The position numbers and the translations under genes are program-made. A stretch of DNA of 5,110 nt from an uncultured Eubacteriales bacterium (lineage in GTDB: Bacteria; Bacillota_A; Clostridia; Oscillospirales; CAG-272). Below, piece after piece: positions 5,051-5,110 of this stretch; the stretch's first letter is position 1; the number at the start of each line of letters is the position of its first letter. Below the pieces are notes generated by a model. The model searched no databases, was not told where the DNA came from, and saw only the letters and a program-made list of their open reading frames with translations. Location: the NCBI GenBank assembly GCA_900557635.1, contig USTB01000078.1, positions 1 through 5,110 of the forward strand. The letters are read 5' to 3'.

Positions 5051-5110
5051 CACGCAGGGACGCGCGGGGATGCGCGGAGCGCCAAAGGAGACGCGCGGGG
5101 CGCCGCCCCG
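5051..5110. repeat. GC-rich short direct repeats and hairpin at the right edge
   Basis: The 10-mer ACGCGCGGGG occurs at 5060-5069 and again at 5091-5100, and related near-10-base units (CACGCAGGGA, CGCGCGGGGA, TGCGCGGAGC) run through 5051-5080. CGGGGC (5096-5101) pairs with GCCCCG (5105-5110) around a three-base loop and ends exactly at the window edge, so any T-run after it cannot be seen. This is where a promoter for the minus-strand block would be expected, but I see no -10/-35 pair. Confidence 0.5.

Overview
The window is compact, moderately GC-rich bacterial chromosome that looks like a Firmicutes/Clostridia genome, probably an uncultured gut-type lineage. The evidence is Gram-positive style ribosome binding sites (AGGAGG, AAGGAGG, GGAGGT), TTG/GTG starts, a pair of half-size TauE/SafE (TSUP) genes and an envelope glycosyltransferase of a type I associate with Clostridia. 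The lineage is inferred from gene style, not from a marker gene. No rRNA, tRNA, CRISPR, transposase, integrase or phage gene was seen.

Left block (1-1015, minus strand): the start of a lysine-rich CDS runs off the left edge (TTG start at 121, possibly an FtsK/SpoIIIE-type N-terminus). It lies 66 bp downstream of uppP/bacA, an undecaprenyl-diphosphate phosphatase whose catalytic motifs are all present.

Middle block (about 1082-2166, plus strand, divergent from uppP): two small membrane proteins each carry a TSUP Gly-rich signature and together equal one ordinary full-length TSUP permease. They are separated by a 254-bp spacer holding a 77/78-bp direct tandem repeat (about 2.3 copies) with hairpin potential. 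This is the least explained stretch of the window.

Right block (2171-5032, minus strand, convergent with the TSUP pair and separated by only 4 bp): in transcription order, an unrecognised two-helix membrane protein, a membrane-anchored MORN-repeat protein, and a GT4-type glycosyltransferase whose ATG overlaps the MORN stop (ATGA). The genes may form a cell-envelope operon. Its promoter is not visible and probably lies beyond the right edge, where the last 60 bases are GC-rich and repetitive.

Taken together, the window is mainly about the cell envelope: lipid-carrier recycling, a small-anion exporter and a glycosyltransferase/MORN module. I see no defence system or clear mobile element. The most interesting items are the tandem repeat between the TSUP halves, the split transporter itself, and the MORN-glycosyltransferase coupling.
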